Origin: a virus
Strand: one strand, 5' to 3'
DNA length: 20,016 bases
Virus record (IMG/VR): IMGVR_UViG_3300008470_000039
Span: 1-20,016 of that record
The notes under the pieces were generated by a model. The model ran no database searches and was not told the DNA's origin. It saw only the letters and a program-made list of their open reading frames with translations. Numbering within the stretch: position 1 is the stretch's first letter; each line of letters begins with the position of its first letter. A program made the position numbers and the translations under genes. Shown in pieces: positions 1-6,883 of this stretch.

Positions 1-612
1 CCTTTAGATAAGCCACTACAAAAAGCAACTGAGCAAGTGTTTAGCGAGGACTTAGAATTTAACTTAGAGGACTTCGGTTATGCTGAGGATGAACTAGAAG
101 TAATAGAAGAGAAGTTCTTAGATTATAACCCGTTTGACTTCGCAGATATATCTACAATCGACTCGCAGATAATGGATGTAATAGAAGCTAATCCAAAAGT
201 AACCGTTCCTGAGATTGCAGAAATAGTAGGAGAGACTCCTAAAGAAGTTCAAGCGAGAATCAATAGACTAATTCGAAACAAACTTTTAAAGTCTACAGAC
301 AACGTTAAAGAGGTAACAGACGAAGGTAAAGAAGAAAGGGAAGTAACGGAACTAATCACAGTTTATAAATACGCTTTACGACCTAACGCTCCTGCTTTAA
401 GAGGACGCAGTAGAGACTTCTGTATAAACTTAATGAATGCAGATAGAAGCTACGAGTTGAAAGACATTGTAGTAATGAACAATAGACAAGGTAGTGGAGC
501 ATTTGCACATCGTGGAGGTTGGTATACTAATCCTAACACTAAGACTAGGACTAACTTTTGTCGTCATATTTGGGTTTCACGTACTGTCAAACTAAAGAAA
601 AATGCTAAGTAG
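1..612 (+). CDS. C-terminal part of a phage portal / MuF-like head protein (5' end outside window)
   Basis: The frame is open from base 1, so this is the last 203 residues of a longer protein; the GTG at 37 need not be its start. Visible residues 55-97 look like a winged-helix segment (EIAEIVGETPKEVQARINRL). The C-terminal part has RDFC (138-141), RGGWYTNP (171-178) and CRHIW (187-191), a pattern I associate with the C-terminal domain of portal or MuF-like minor head proteins in Bacteroidetes phages. Such proteins sit at the portal vertex or inside the capsid. The connector-like gene that follows supports a head role. Family assignment is from memory of motifs, not a search. Confidence 0.6.
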   Translation, partial: PLDKPLQKATEQVFSEDLEFNLEDFGYAEDELEVIEEKFLDYNPFDFADISTIDSQIMDVIEANPKVTVPEIAEIVGETPKEVQARINRLIRNKLLKSTDNVKEVTDEGKEEREVTELITVYKYALRPNAPALRGRSRDFCINLMNADRSYELKDIVVMNNRQGSGAFAHRGGWYTNPNTKTRTNFCRHIWVSRTVKLKKNAK

Positions 613-757
613 TTACCAAAGATTAAAATTAAAGAAAGAGTTGGCTGTAAAATTTGCAGAAGAAACAAAAGAAGATATTGAGTTTGTGATATTAAGACCA
701 CACTCTCGAAGAGCAAAGAACATTAGAAGAGAAGTAAAAGATAGAAACAATGGCTAG
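602..757 (+). CDS. small basic protein, unknown function
   Basis: A 51-residue frame starts at ATG 602, overlapping the upstream head gene by 11 nt, and ends in TAG at 755-757, overlapping the next ATG (750) by 8 nt. It fills what would otherwise be a 137-nt gap in a tightly packed operon, which is the main support for it being real. The product is rich in Lys and Arg (RPHSRRAKNIRREVK near the end) with a short acidic patch (EETKEDIE) in the middle. No family recognised. Its position suggests co-expression with head genes. Confidence 0.5.
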   Translation: MLSSYQRLKLKKELAVKFAEETKEDIEFVILRPHSRRAKNIRREVKDRNNG

Positions 758-1304
758 AACTTTATTAATAGACATGGATTATGTAAAGGATAATTCTATA
801 CTAGATGACAATGTAGATGAACGTCTTATGGTAGATGCTTTGTGGACAGCTCAAAGGGAGTATATTAAAGTTATTCTAGGTACTGACTTATTCGATGACA
901 TTATAGCCAAAGCAGCAGCAGGAACGCTTGCAGGAAACGACCTTATATTAGTTAACACATACATAGCACCTTGTTTACTTAAATACTTAGTATTTGAGAT
1001 GACTCCGATACTAGCTTACAAGTACAGGAATAAAGGAGTAGTACAGCAGAACTCAGAGAATAGCCAAGTAACTTCTTTTGATGACTTAACACATTTACTT
1101 AATAGATGGAGAGATAAGGCAGAGATGTTTGCAGAAGATACAATTAACTACTTATCTGCTAACTCTAGTCTGTTTCCTTTGTATACTAGTAATTCAGATG
1201 CAGACGACATCTTCCCTAGTAACTCTGCTTTTACTGGTGGTTTATATTTAGGAGGTGGAAAGAGCAGAGGAGGCTTTGATTATTTAAGAGATTGCTGCGA
1301 TTAA
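750..1304 (+). CDS. probable head-tail connector (DUF6712-like)
   Basis: 184 residues, starting at ATG 750 inside the end of the preceding small frame. The first 110 residues look helical, with the pattern AQREYIKVILGTDLFDDI followed by a long helical stretch around VNTYIAPCLLKYLVFEMTPILAYKY, as in connector/adaptor proteins of the gp6/gp15 type and the Bacteroidetes family DUF6712. The last 40 residues are rich in Ser, Gly and Asn and look flexible. It would attach below the portal and join head to tail. Location just after a portal-like gene and before other virion genes fits. Assignment rests on pattern and context. Confidence 0.5.
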   Translation: MARTLLIDMDYVKDNSILDDNVDERLMVDALWTAQREYIKVILGTDLFDDIIAKAAAGTLAGNDLILVNTYIAPCLLKYLVFEMTPILAYKYRNKGVVQQNSENSQVTSFDDLTHLLNRWRDKAEMFAEDTINYLSANSSLFPLYTSNSDADDIFPSNSAFTGGLYLGGGKSRGGFDYLRDCCD

Positions 1305-1307
1305 AAT

Positions 1308-1439
1308 ATGAGTAAAAACAAAGTAAAGAAGTTTAGTATAGTAGACAAAAAGTTAATCAAATTTGTAAATGAAAATAACGTACAACCAAATAATAGAAGA
1401 GTTTCAAAACTTCGCAACAGCTCACAGGCAAATAAATGA
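1308..1439 (+). CDS. possible small lysine-rich protein (overlaps next gene)
   Basis: A 43-residue frame starts at ATG 1308, 3 nt after the previous stop, in the local start context TTAAAATATG. It ends in TGA at 1437-1439 and overlaps the next gene by 71 nt in another frame. For: genes here are packed tightly, and without it there would be a 64-nt gap. Against: the overlap is long and the composition (many Lys and Asn) is what AT-rich noncoding DNA gives. The 3' half may be a shadow of the next gene. Confidence 0.3.
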   Translation: MSKNKVKKFSIVDKKLIKFVNENNVQPNNRRVSKLRNSSQANK

Positions 1440-1824
1440 GTTTGGCACAGGCGACCTTTGGGAAGTAGTACAGCATGACTCTCTACTAAAGGATTATAAC
1501 TACCCTTTGCTATTTGTACAAGACAGCCCTGTAAGTGTAGGAAATGGCTTTATAACTAACTCATTCAATGTTCTAGTAATGGATAAAGCAAACGAGGGAA
1601 CGGTTGAAACAGAAGTAAAGAGCGACACTCTACTTATTCTTTTAGATGTACTAGCTTATTTTGATAAACTATATTTAGATAATTGGAAGTTTGTAAGCCT
1701 AGAAAAGACAGGTAGTATAACGAGCTTTACAGAACGATTTGATGACACATTAACAGGGTGGACTATGAGTTTATCTTTTAAACAACCACTAGCATATAAC
1801 GAGTGCCAAATACCACAAATATAA
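1369..1824 (+). CDS. virion protein, possibly tail-completion/terminator-like
   Basis: 151 residues, mixed alpha/beta. An N-terminal helix (about 5-22) is followed by strands including PLLFVQDSPVSVGNGFITN and a C-terminal motif SFTERFDDTLTGWTMSLSF then a Cys (CQIP) near the end. I recognise this layout as recurring in Bacteroidetes phage structural operons between connector and tail genes, but cannot name a proven function. ATG 1369 is the only reasonable start. A tail-terminator or neck role is inferred from gene order only. Confidence 0.5.
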   Translation: MKITYNQIIEEFQNFATAHRQINEFGTGDLWEVVQHDSLLKDYNYPLLFVQDSPVSVGNGFITNSFNVLVMDKANEGTVETEVKSDTLLILLDVLAYFDKLYLDNWKFVSLEKTGSITSFTERFDDTLTGWTMSLSFKQPLAYNECQIPQI

Positions 1825-1836
1825 TAAATAAATAAA

Positions 1837-2112
1837 ATGACAAACTCAGGAGAATTAATAGCACAAAATGGAGTAATCGTAGTAAACGATGCTGTAGTGA
1901 ATGTAGTAAATGCAGACTCTTATTACGTAGCAGAGGATACAGTAATTGCAAGAATAGAAGTAAACGGAGACACAGCTACAGATGTTAAAGCTAATTATAT
2001 TTCTACACCTGCTACAGCAGTAAAGGGAGGGATACTAATTACTCCGCAAAGTGGCGATTACTTTAGCGCAATAACTTTAACTAGTGGAAGTGTAGTAGCA
2101 ATCTTAAAATAA
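1837..2112 (+). CDS. small beta-rich virion protein (decoration-like)
   Basis: 91 residues with almost no predicted helix: alternating Val/Ile/Thr strands through the whole length (GVIVVNDAVVNVVNADSYYVAEDTV, then ISTPATAVKGGILITPQSG and ITLTSGSVVAIL). It begins 12 nt after the previous stop at an AAATAAAATG start and stops 6 nt before the LamG gene. The all-beta composition and place in the operon suggest an exposed small virion or decoration protein. No catalytic motif seen; exact role unknown. Confidence 0.5.
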   Translation: MTNSGELIAQNGVIVVNDAVVNVVNADSYYVAEDTVIARIEVNGDTATDVKANYISTPATAVKGGILITPQSGDYFSAITLTSGSVVAILK

Positions 2113-2118
2113 GTAATT

Positions 2119-2832
2119 ATGTACGGATACGGTTACAGATATACAAGCGGTCTAGTACTAGGTGCTGGAGGTGGTGCGCCTTTCGTTAATACAAAGAGCC
2201 TACTATTTGATGGTACAGATGATAAAGTGAGTAGTGGTATAAATACTGGTACTAACGATGTAACCTTTTCATTTTGGATGAAAACTACAATGGTGGTAGC
2301 TTCTTTTGGTTCTGCAACTGCATTTGGCGGTAGGGCTTCTCTTAGTGGAGGTGGTTATACTTTAGGTCGGCTTAGTTCTATTATATCTACTCCTACTATT
2401 TTAAGAGTTAGGTGTTTCAACACAATGGGGACTACTCAAATAAATGACGGAAATTGGCATCATATAGCTTTTACCCATAACTACACAACTAAAGAAACAA
2501 AGGCTTATGTAGATTCAGTAAATGAAGTAACTGTAACTTTTCCAGTAACAAATAATTCATTCTTTGTTGAGCAAGGTTGGAACGGGTTAAATTATTTTTA
2601 CTCTGGAAACGTGGATGAATGTTCATATTTTCAAAGTGTTAAAAGCCCTACCCAAATAACAGGCTTATACAATGGTGGTACACCAACAGACTTAACTTCT
2701 TTATCTCCTTATGGTTGGTGGAGAAATGGAGATAATGACACATACCCAACTATCACAGATTTAGGGAGTGGTGGGAACAACGGAACGATGATTAATATGG
2801 ATGCCGCAGACATTGTAACAGATACACCTTAA
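2119..2832 (+). CDS. LamG / concanavalin A-like lectin-domain virion protein
   Basis: 237 residues. A Gly/Tyr-rich N-terminus (about 1-25) leads into a LamG-type jelly roll (about 26-180): SLLFDGTDDKVSSG, FSFWMKT, the hallmark DGNWHHIAFTHN near the middle, then KAYVDSVNEV. The C-terminal part carries YGWWRNGDNDTYPTITDLG and GNNGTMINM, typical of tandem-associated LamG proteins in marine phages and bacteria. Such domains bind carbohydrate, so surface attachment to the virion and binding of host glycans is a fair inference. It follows a small beta-rich virion gene by 6 nt. Confidence 0.8.
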   Translation: MYGYGYRYTSGLVLGAGGGAPFVNTKSLLFDGTDDKVSSGINTGTNDVTFSFWMKTTMVVASFGSATAFGGRASLSGGGYTLGRLSSIISTPTILRVRCFNTMGTTQINDGNWHHIAFTHNYTTKETKAYVDSVNEVTVTFPVTNNSFFVEQGWNGLNYFYSGNVDECSYFQSVKSPTQITGLYNGGTPTDLTSLSPYGWWRNGDNDTYPTITDLGSGGNNGTMINMDAADIVTDTP

Positions 2833-2838
2833 AGGACT

Positions 2839-3099
2839 ATGCATAATACTAGAACATACGCAACTATTAATACTACAGATTTAGAGTTAATAAACTTTAG
2901 CGAAATAGGAGAAACATCTAACGAGACTATGAGGAAGTCAATAGATGAAACTCAATTTGTAATTAAGTGGGAAGAGGGCTACGAGCCTACATTTATAGAG
3001 AATGGTAAAGTAATACCAGTAGGCACATACGACCATCACGCAATATCAGAATTAATGGCTACTTCTGAATGGAGCGAAGAAATAATAGTTAAAAAATAA
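2839..3099 (+). CDS. hypothetical protein next to LamG gene
   Basis: 86 residues, 6 nt after the LamG gene stop and 11 nt before the coiled-coil membrane gene. The middle contains QFVIKWEEGYEPTFIENGKV and then GTYDHHAISELMATSEWSEE; the overall look is a small mixed alpha/beta soluble protein with no signal peptide or membrane segment. I do not recognise the family. Sharing an operon with the LamG protein suggests a virion or tail-tip accessory role, but this is context only. Confidence 0.45.
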   Translation: MHNTRTYATINTTDLELINFSEIGETSNETMRKSIDETQFVIKWEEGYEPTFIENGKVIPVGTYDHHAISELMATSEWSEEIIVKK

Positions 3100-3110
3100 A
3101 CATAGATAGA

Positions 3111-3401
3111 ATGGAGGCAGAAGGGATTACATTTGGATTAAATGCTTTAATTAGTATAGGGTGTGCAGCAGGAGGAGCTTTTGCTTTTTGGTTTAAAATA
3201 AAAGGAGCTGTTAGTCTACTTAGTCAAAGAGCTAAGACTTCAGAGGATAGTAATAAAATACTTCATAGAAGGCTAGACTCTTTAAAAGATGAGGTAAAAG
3301 AAAACAGAGATAAATCAGACACTTCTATAGCAGATATAACTGGAAAGATTCAAGCAATGGAGCTAAGGATAATAACAGCTATTCACGAACTAAAGATATA
3401 A
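3111..3401 (+). CDS. membrane-anchored coiled-coil protein of the lysis cassette (XhlA/holin-associated type)
   Basis: 96 residues. One hydrophobic segment near the N-terminus (about residues 8-29, FGLNALISIGCAAGGAFAFW) is followed by a long charged helix with heptad spacing (about 38-96, including SNKILHRRLDSLKDEV). This is the layout of XhlA-type or other holin-associated proteins, though those usually have the membrane segment at the C-terminus. The stop codon overlaps the endolysin start: last base 3401 is the A of ATG. The coupling puts it in the lysis cassette. Confidence 0.5.
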   Translation: MEAEGITFGLNALISIGCAAGGAFAFWFKIKGAVSLLSQRAKTSEDSNKILHRRLDSLKDEVKENRDKSDTSIADITGKIQAMELRIITAIHELKI

Positions 3402-3835
3402 TGTACAGATTCAGTAAAAGAAGTTTAGGACGTATTGAGGACATTAACCCTGTATTAATAACCATTTTAAAGGAAGGTATTACAGATAGCCCTTATGACT
3501 TTGGTATCCCTAGAGATGGAGGCTTTAGAACTTACCAAAGGCAGGCAGAACTATACGCTAGAGGTCGTACTACTGCGGAGTTAATAGACAAAGGAATTAC
3601 TAACGTAGAAGGCAGACCTGACAAAAGCCGTATTACTTGGACTCTTAAAAGCTATCATATGACCTCAAACGCATTTGATGTTTATGCTTATGTAAATGGT
3701 GGAGCATCCTGGGATATGGAATACTTAGAACCTATTGCAAGACATTTAATAAAGGTAGCTGCAAGTCATGGAGTAATATTGAGTTGGGGTTACGACCTTT
3801 GGAAAAAAGATGGCGCACATTTTCAAATAAGTTAA
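3401..3835 (+). CDS. endolysin, M15-family (VanY/T5-like) peptidase
   Basis: 144 residues, translationally coupled to the upstream gene (TAATG). It carries the M15 zinc site: S-Y-H-M-T-S-N-A-F-D at residues 84-93, giving ligands His86 and Asp93, and W-K-K-D-G-A-H-F at 134-141, giving Asp137 and His140. An upstream GFRTYQRQAELYARGR stretch (about 41-56) is the usual substrate-groove segment. M15 phage enzymes cleave L-Ala-D-Glu or D-Ala-D-Ala bonds in peptidoglycan. There is no signal peptide, so release to the periplasm would need the holin. Length matches compact single-domain phage endolysins. Confidence 0.88.
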   Translation: MYRFSKRSLGRIEDINPVLITILKEGITDSPYDFGIPRDGGFRTYQRQAELYARGRTTAELIDKGITNVEGRPDKSRITWTLKSYHMTSNAFDVYAYVNGGASWDMEYLEPIARHLIKVAASHGVILSWGYDLWKKDGAHFQIS

Positions 3836-3837
3836 TT

Positions 3838-4017
3838 ATGAAAGGAAGGATAGATAAGTTTTTAGGATATTTTGTAAGTAAGAAATTGAGCGTTTTTATA
3901 GTTGCTAGTTTCTTTGTAGGTTTTGGAATGATACAATCTGCCGAATGGGTAAACGTAGCTGTACTTTATATAGGAGGTCAAGCGGTTGTAGATGCAGTAG
4001 CTAAGTTAAGAAAGTGA
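3838..4017 (+). CDS. small holin candidate
   Basis: 59 residues from ATG 3838 (TTAATTATG), directly after the endolysin stop. A longer frame from 3784 exists but would overlap the endolysin catalytic end, so ATG 3838 is preferred. Two hydrophobic segments are visible: about 19-36 (SVFIVASFFVGFGMI) and a weaker one about 37-52 (WVNVAVLYIGGQAVV), between a basic N-terminus and a basic C-terminus (AKLRK). Size, membrane layout and position between endolysin and spanin candidates support a holin. It ends in a GTGA overlap with the next gene. Confidence 0.6.
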   Translation: MKGRIDKFLGYFVSKKLSVFIVASFFVGFGMIQSAEWVNVAVLYIGGQAVVDAVAKLRK

Positions 4018-4439
4018 AAGGATTATTCCTTATATTAATATTCTTAGTATCCTGCTCTCCACAAAATAGACTTAATAGAAAAGTAAAGAGAGCAGAGAAT
4101 TACGCTTATAAACATGGCTTAGTAATTAAAGATACTATTAGAGTTATAGATACTGTAGTAATAGATAACTATAGAATAGACACTTTAAACACGTTTACAA
4201 GACACGACAGCGTAGTTATATTTAATAATGACAAAGTATATCTAAAGTATTTTTACGACACTCTCAGGCAGGAGATATACCACGAGGTAGAATGTAAAGG
4301 GGATACTATAATAAGAGAGGTGTTAGTTCCAGTAGATAAGATAAGAGTAATTGAAAAAGATAACAGATTTAACATTATTCTAATTGTCTTATTAGCTGCT
4401 TTATTCTTTGTAATTCTTAGAAAAAATTATGTAAGATAG
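4014..4439 (+). CDS. unimolecular spanin candidate (lipoprotein with C-terminal membrane anchor)
   Basis: 141 residues from GTG 4014, overlapping the holin stop (GTGA). The N-terminus is a lipoprotein signal: MKGLFLILIFLVSC, with the lipobox LVSC and the modified Cys at 14; the +2 residue is Ser, not Asp, which favours the outer membrane. The C-terminus has a hydrophobic segment (about 119-135, IILIVLLAALFFVIL) followed by basic RKNYVR. The middle is beta-strand rich (DTIRVIDTVVIDNYRIDTL). Outer-membrane lipid plus inner-membrane anchor in one chain is the u-spanin design, known from T1 gp11. The lysis cassette context agrees. Confidence 0.72.
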   Translation: MKGLFLILIFLVSCSPQNRLNRKVKRAENYAYKHGLVIKDTIRVIDTVVIDNYRIDTLNTFTRHDSVVIFNNDKVYLKYFYDTLRQEIYHEVECKGDTIIREVLVPVDKIRVIEKDNRFNIILIVLLAALFFVILRKNYVR

Positions 4440-4446
4440 AATTTAG

Positions 4447-4455
4447 TATATTTAC
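4447..4455 (+). promoter_or_regulatory. putative -7 box TATATTTAC
   Basis: The 35-nt gap between the spanin candidate and the metallophosphoesterase gene contains TATATTTACGAAAC, close to the Bacteroidetes -7 consensus TAnnTTTG and nearly the same as the boxes at 9568 and 15264. No clear -33 TTTG is seen at the usual spacing. It lies 20 nt before ATG 4475. Confidence 0.45.
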
Positions 4456-4474
4456 GAAACTTTAAAACTAGATT

Positions 4475-5509
4475 ATGCAGCATAGAAACGGCAAAAGACT
4501 AAGGCTAAAAGATGACGAGTTCGACCTTATCCAAAAGTACAGAAGGATAAAAGAGGAAAGCATAGCAGCAGGGATTAATCCTGACGATGTAAAACATGGA
4601 TGGCTTAAAACAGATAAGTCTAGTCTATTCTTTAAAAACCCAAACTTTAAGACAGAAGAAAAGAATAAGTTTGCTAAGAGCTTAATAAAAGAACTTAAAG
4701 AGTTTTCTCCTAACTATCCAACTATAAAAAGAACTAAGTCAAACGATGGGCATTTATTAGTATTAGACCCAGCCGACATTCACGTAGGTAAACTTTGCTC
4801 TATATTAGAAACTGGCAAAGATTATAATAGTCAGATAGCAGTTAAACAAGTAAAGGAGGGAGTACAAGGGATATTAGATAAGTCTAGCGGTTTTAATATT
4901 GACATGATTAATTTTATTGCAGGGAACGATATACTCCACACCGATAATACTAAATCACAAACTACAGCAGGAACGCACCAAGACCAAGATGGAATGTGGT
5001 ATGAAAACTTTTTAAATGCTAAGAGGTTATACGTTGAGGTTATTGAGCAACTAATACAAATCGCAGACGTTCACTTTACATTCAATCCTAGTAACCACGA
5101 TTATATGACTGGATTCTTTTTAGCGGATGTAATTAAAACACATTTTAGACATTCAAAGAATATAACTTTTGATTGTAGTATAGCACATAGGAAATACTTT
5201 AAATACCATAAGAACTTAATAGGTACTACTCATGGAGATGGAGCAAAGAACCAAGACCTACCATTATTAATGGCTACAGAAAGACCTATCTTATGGAGCG
5301 AAACAGATTACAGGTATGTTTATACTCACCATGTACACCACAAAGTAGCAAAGGATTACATCGGTGTAACAGTAGAAAGTTTACGAAGTCCAAGCCCTGC
5401 GGATAGTTGGCATAATAAAAATGGATATACTTCTAAACAAGCAATCGAGGGATTTATACACCACAAAGAGAACGGACAGATAGCTAGACTAACTCATTAT
5501 TTTAAGTAG
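4475..5509 (+). CDS. calcineurin-like metallophosphoesterase
   Basis: 344 residues. After about 90 residues of helical N-terminal region, the metallophosphoesterase motifs follow in order: DxH at D101/H103 (DPADIHVG), GND at 150-152 (normally GD), SNHD at 206-209 (normally GNHD), GTTHGDG at 250-256, and HHVHH at 285-289 (normally GHxH). The two-metal site therefore looks complete although several Gly residues differ. The family hydrolyses phosphoesters; in phages the substrate (nucleic acid, cyclic nucleotide or protein phosphate) is usually unknown. A -7 box lies just upstream. It precedes a small gene by 4 nt. Confidence 0.78.
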   Translation: MQHRNGKRLRLKDDEFDLIQKYRRIKEESIAAGINPDDVKHGWLKTDKSSLFFKNPNFKTEEKNKFAKSLIKELKEFSPNYPTIKRTKSNDGHLLVLDPADIHVGKLCSILETGKDYNSQIAVKQVKEGVQGILDKSSGFNIDMINFIAGNDILHTDNTKSQTTAGTHQDQDGMWYENFLNAKRLYVEVIEQLIQIADVHFTFNPSNHDYMTGFFLADVIKTHFRHSKNITFDCSIAHRKYFKYHKNLIGTTHGDGAKNQDLPLLMATERPILWSETDYRYVYTHHVHHKVAKDYIGVTVESLRSPSPADSWHNKNGYTSKQAIEGFIHHKENGQIARLTHYFK

Positions 5510-5513
5510 CTTA

Positions 5514-5696
5514 ATGATATACATAGAGCTATCAGATGAAAATACAGAATACTCTACAGAGTTCCCTATACATAATATAGATGACATAACGTATAGCTTT
5601 GAGGAGATGCTTAGAATGTACTCTCAGGCAGATATCGAGGTAGACAACTACCTATTAAATAGAGCAAATGAAATACACATAAAGAATAACAATTAA
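5514..5696 (+). CDS. small acidic hypothetical protein
   Basis: 60 residues, 4 nt after the metallophosphoesterase stop (CTTAATG). The protein is acidic and rich in Glu, Asp and Asn (YIELSDENTEYS, then ITYSFEEMLRMYSQADIEVD), with one likely helix in the middle. No motif or membrane segment seen. It is the last gene before a promoter-terminator pair, so it probably closes the preceding operon. Function unknown. Confidence 0.5.
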   Translation: MIYIELSDENTEYSTEFPIHNIDDITYSFEEMLRMYSQADIEVDNYLLNRANEIHIKNNN

Positions 5697-5707
5697 AATA
5701 AAAGTAT

Positions 5708-5715
5708 TATATTTG
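5708..5715 (+). promoter_or_regulatory. putative -7 box TATATTTG
   Basis: TATATTTG matches the Bacteroidetes -7 consensus TAnnTTTG exactly and is intergenic. It lies about 26 nt before a terminator hairpin, so a transcript from here would be only about 50 nt. No convincing -33 TTTG was found. Confidence 0.45.
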
Positions 5716-5721
5716 TCCTTT

Positions 5722-5773
5722 CGTAGTTTAGTTTAGTTTGGAGGAGTAGCATTAATTTGTTACTCCTTTTTTT
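5722..5773 (+). ncRNA. possible ~50-nt RNA between promoter box and terminator
   Basis: A transcript starting 7 nt after the TATATTTG box would run through a TAGTTTAGTTTAGTTTGG tract and end in the hairpin and T-run at 5773. No reading frame fits. The alternative is that the hairpin simply ends the upstream operon and the box is a chance AT-rich match. Seen: box, repeat-like tract and hairpin. Inferred: that it is a transcript. Confidence 0.3.
5741..5773 (+). terminator. intrinsic terminator
   Basis: GGAGTAGC (5743-5750) pairs with GTTACTCC (5759-5766): 8 bp with one G-U, loop ATTAATTT, followed by seven T (5767-5773). It ends the operon containing the metallophosphoesterase. The same 8-nt loop occurs in the terminator at 19139-19170. 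Confidence 0.82.
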
Positions 5774-5799
5774 GTGCCTAATTAAAAAAAAGTACTTTA

Positions 5800-5840
5800 A
5801 AATTTTTTTATTCGAAAACTTATATTTAATATTGTTGAAA
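5800..5840 (+). promoter_or_regulatory. duplicated promoter element, copy A
   Basis: The 18-nt core AAATTTTTTTATTCGAAA (5800-5817) recurs exactly at 18875-18892. In both places 12 nt separate it from TATTGTwGAAA; overlapping this is a -7-like box, TAATATTG here at 5827-5834. ATG of the next gene follows at 5852. TTCGAA inside the core is palindromic and could be a regulator site. A shared core plus shared spacing suggests a phage-specific promoter class. Confidence 0.6.
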
Positions 5841-5851
5841 ACTTTAACACT

Positions 5852-6505
5852 ATGAATTACGAATCGAAGCAAAAAGTAGAAATAAGCATTAAAGAGGTTT
5901 CAAAAGCAACTTTTGATAGTCAATATGGAGAATGGTATTTAATAGAATACATCAGCGAAGATGGGCAAACATTCTTCTATAAAGGTTCTTCCCCAATTAA
6001 ATTTTATGCAGATACATTTTACAAAATAAAGGCAACTATTAAGGTAGATAGTTATAGAGGCACAGAGCAAGTACTACTACAAAGAATTAACTTTGTTGAC
6101 AAGTCTATAATGGTAGAGAGACAGAGAGCGCACCAAGAGAAGATAGATAGAGAGAAGGCAGAAAGACTGAGAGAAATAGACGAGAGAAATAGAGTACAGC
6201 AAGAGATAAATAAAGTAAATGTGTTGAAAGTTGATAATGAATATAAGGCTTTCATTGGAAAAACAATCTCTGCACTTGGTTGGCATTACGACATGGGAGG
6301 TAGTATGTACGGAGTCATTAATACTATTAAAAGTAATTCGTCAAATGAATGTATCGTATATATAGACAAGAATGATAAGTCTAATAATATGACATCATTT
6401 ACACTTACATATAATCAGCTAGACACATTGTTAAAAAACGGTAAATTATCCGAGCCTAATAGACTACTAAACACAGGAACAGCAGCAAGAATAATTAATA
6501 AATAA
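5852..6505 (+). CDS. hypothetical early protein: beta-rich N-domain, coiled coil, C-domain
   Basis: 217 residues. Residues 1-83 are strand-rich (YGEWYLIEYISEDGQTFFYK, then FYKIKATIKVDSYRGTEQVL), resembling a small OB-like fold. Residues 88-122 form a highly charged helix (EKIDREKAERLREIDERNRV) likely to be a coiled coil. Residues 128-217 form a second globular part with GWHYDMGGSMYGVI. No catalytic motif is recognised. It is the first gene behind promoter copy A, which suggests early expression. A nucleic-acid-binding role is possible but only from the OB-like look. Confidence 0.55.
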   Translation: MNYESKQKVEISIKEVSKATFDSQYGEWYLIEYISEDGQTFFYKGSSPIKFYADTFYKIKATIKVDSYRGTEQVLLQRINFVDKSIMVERQRAHQEKIDREKAERLREIDERNRVQQEINKVNVLKVDNEYKAFIGKTISALGWHYDMGGSMYGVINTIKSNSSNECIVYIDKNDKSNNMTSFTLTYNQLDTLLKNGKLSEPNRLLNTGTAARIINK

Positions 6506-6518
6506 AAACTTTAAAGCT

Positions 6519-6698
6519 ATGGAAACATCATTTAACAAAATTTGCAAAAGTATTGCAACACTAAAAACAGAGTCTCAATGTGAATCTATTGAATCTATGA
6601 TTAAAACATTCAAAGATAAATACAAACGAGAAGGACACGAGTATTCTTACATATTGGTAGGAGCTTTATTAATGGCTAAACAAATAAAATTTAACTAA
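6519..6698 (+). CDS. small hypothetical protein, 59 residues
   Basis: ATG 6519 lies 13 nt after the previous stop; TAA at 6696-6698 overlaps the next ATG by one base (TAATG), a coupling seen repeatedly in this window. The protein is mostly helical with three Cys-free repeats absent; it contains IATLKTESQCESIESMIKTF and ends with a mildly hydrophobic helix (YILVGALLMAKQIKF). No known family. Real-gene support comes from the tight spacing on both sides and a length equal to the gap. Confidence 0.5.
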   Translation: METSFNKICKSIATLKTESQCESIESMIKTFKDKYKREGHEYSYILVGALLMAKQIKFN

Positions 6699-6883
6699 TG
6701 AAACACAAACTAACTCATTCACTTTGCGAGATGCAGAAAGTACAGAAAGACCTATGGGAAGTATTTACTACTGACTACTGGAATAATGGAACTTACACTA
6801 CTAAAGACATTTCACACCACGCAACAGAGCGCGAAGCTAAAGAACAAAAAGAAATTAATAAACATAAAAACTTAAACAAATGA
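6698..6883 (+). CDS. small hypothetical protein, 61 residues
   Basis: Coupled at both ends: TAATG with the upstream gene and ATGA (4 nt overlap) with erf. It contains a Trp/Tyr-rich middle (DLWEVFTTDYWNNGTYTT) and a C-terminal charged helix (EREAKEQKEINKHKNLNK) with two His in DISHHATEREA. No family recognised. Position before erf suggests an accessory of the recombination module, which is inference only. Confidence 0.5.
   Translation: MKHKLTHSLCEMQKVQKDLWEVFTTDYWNNGTYTTKDISHHATEREAKEQKEINKHKNLNK

Noticed and set aside
1225-1260. TATATTTAGG inside the connector gene as a promoter
   Set aside because: It lies in coding sequence, lacks the downstream ACAAAC/ACGAAAC shared by intergenic boxes, and TATATTT is frequent in such AT-rich genes.
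3784-3837. Longer start for the holin candidate at ATG 3784
   Set aside because: It would overlap the endolysin catalytic end by 52 nt; ATG 3838 has the standard TTAATTATG context and gives a clean membrane protein.
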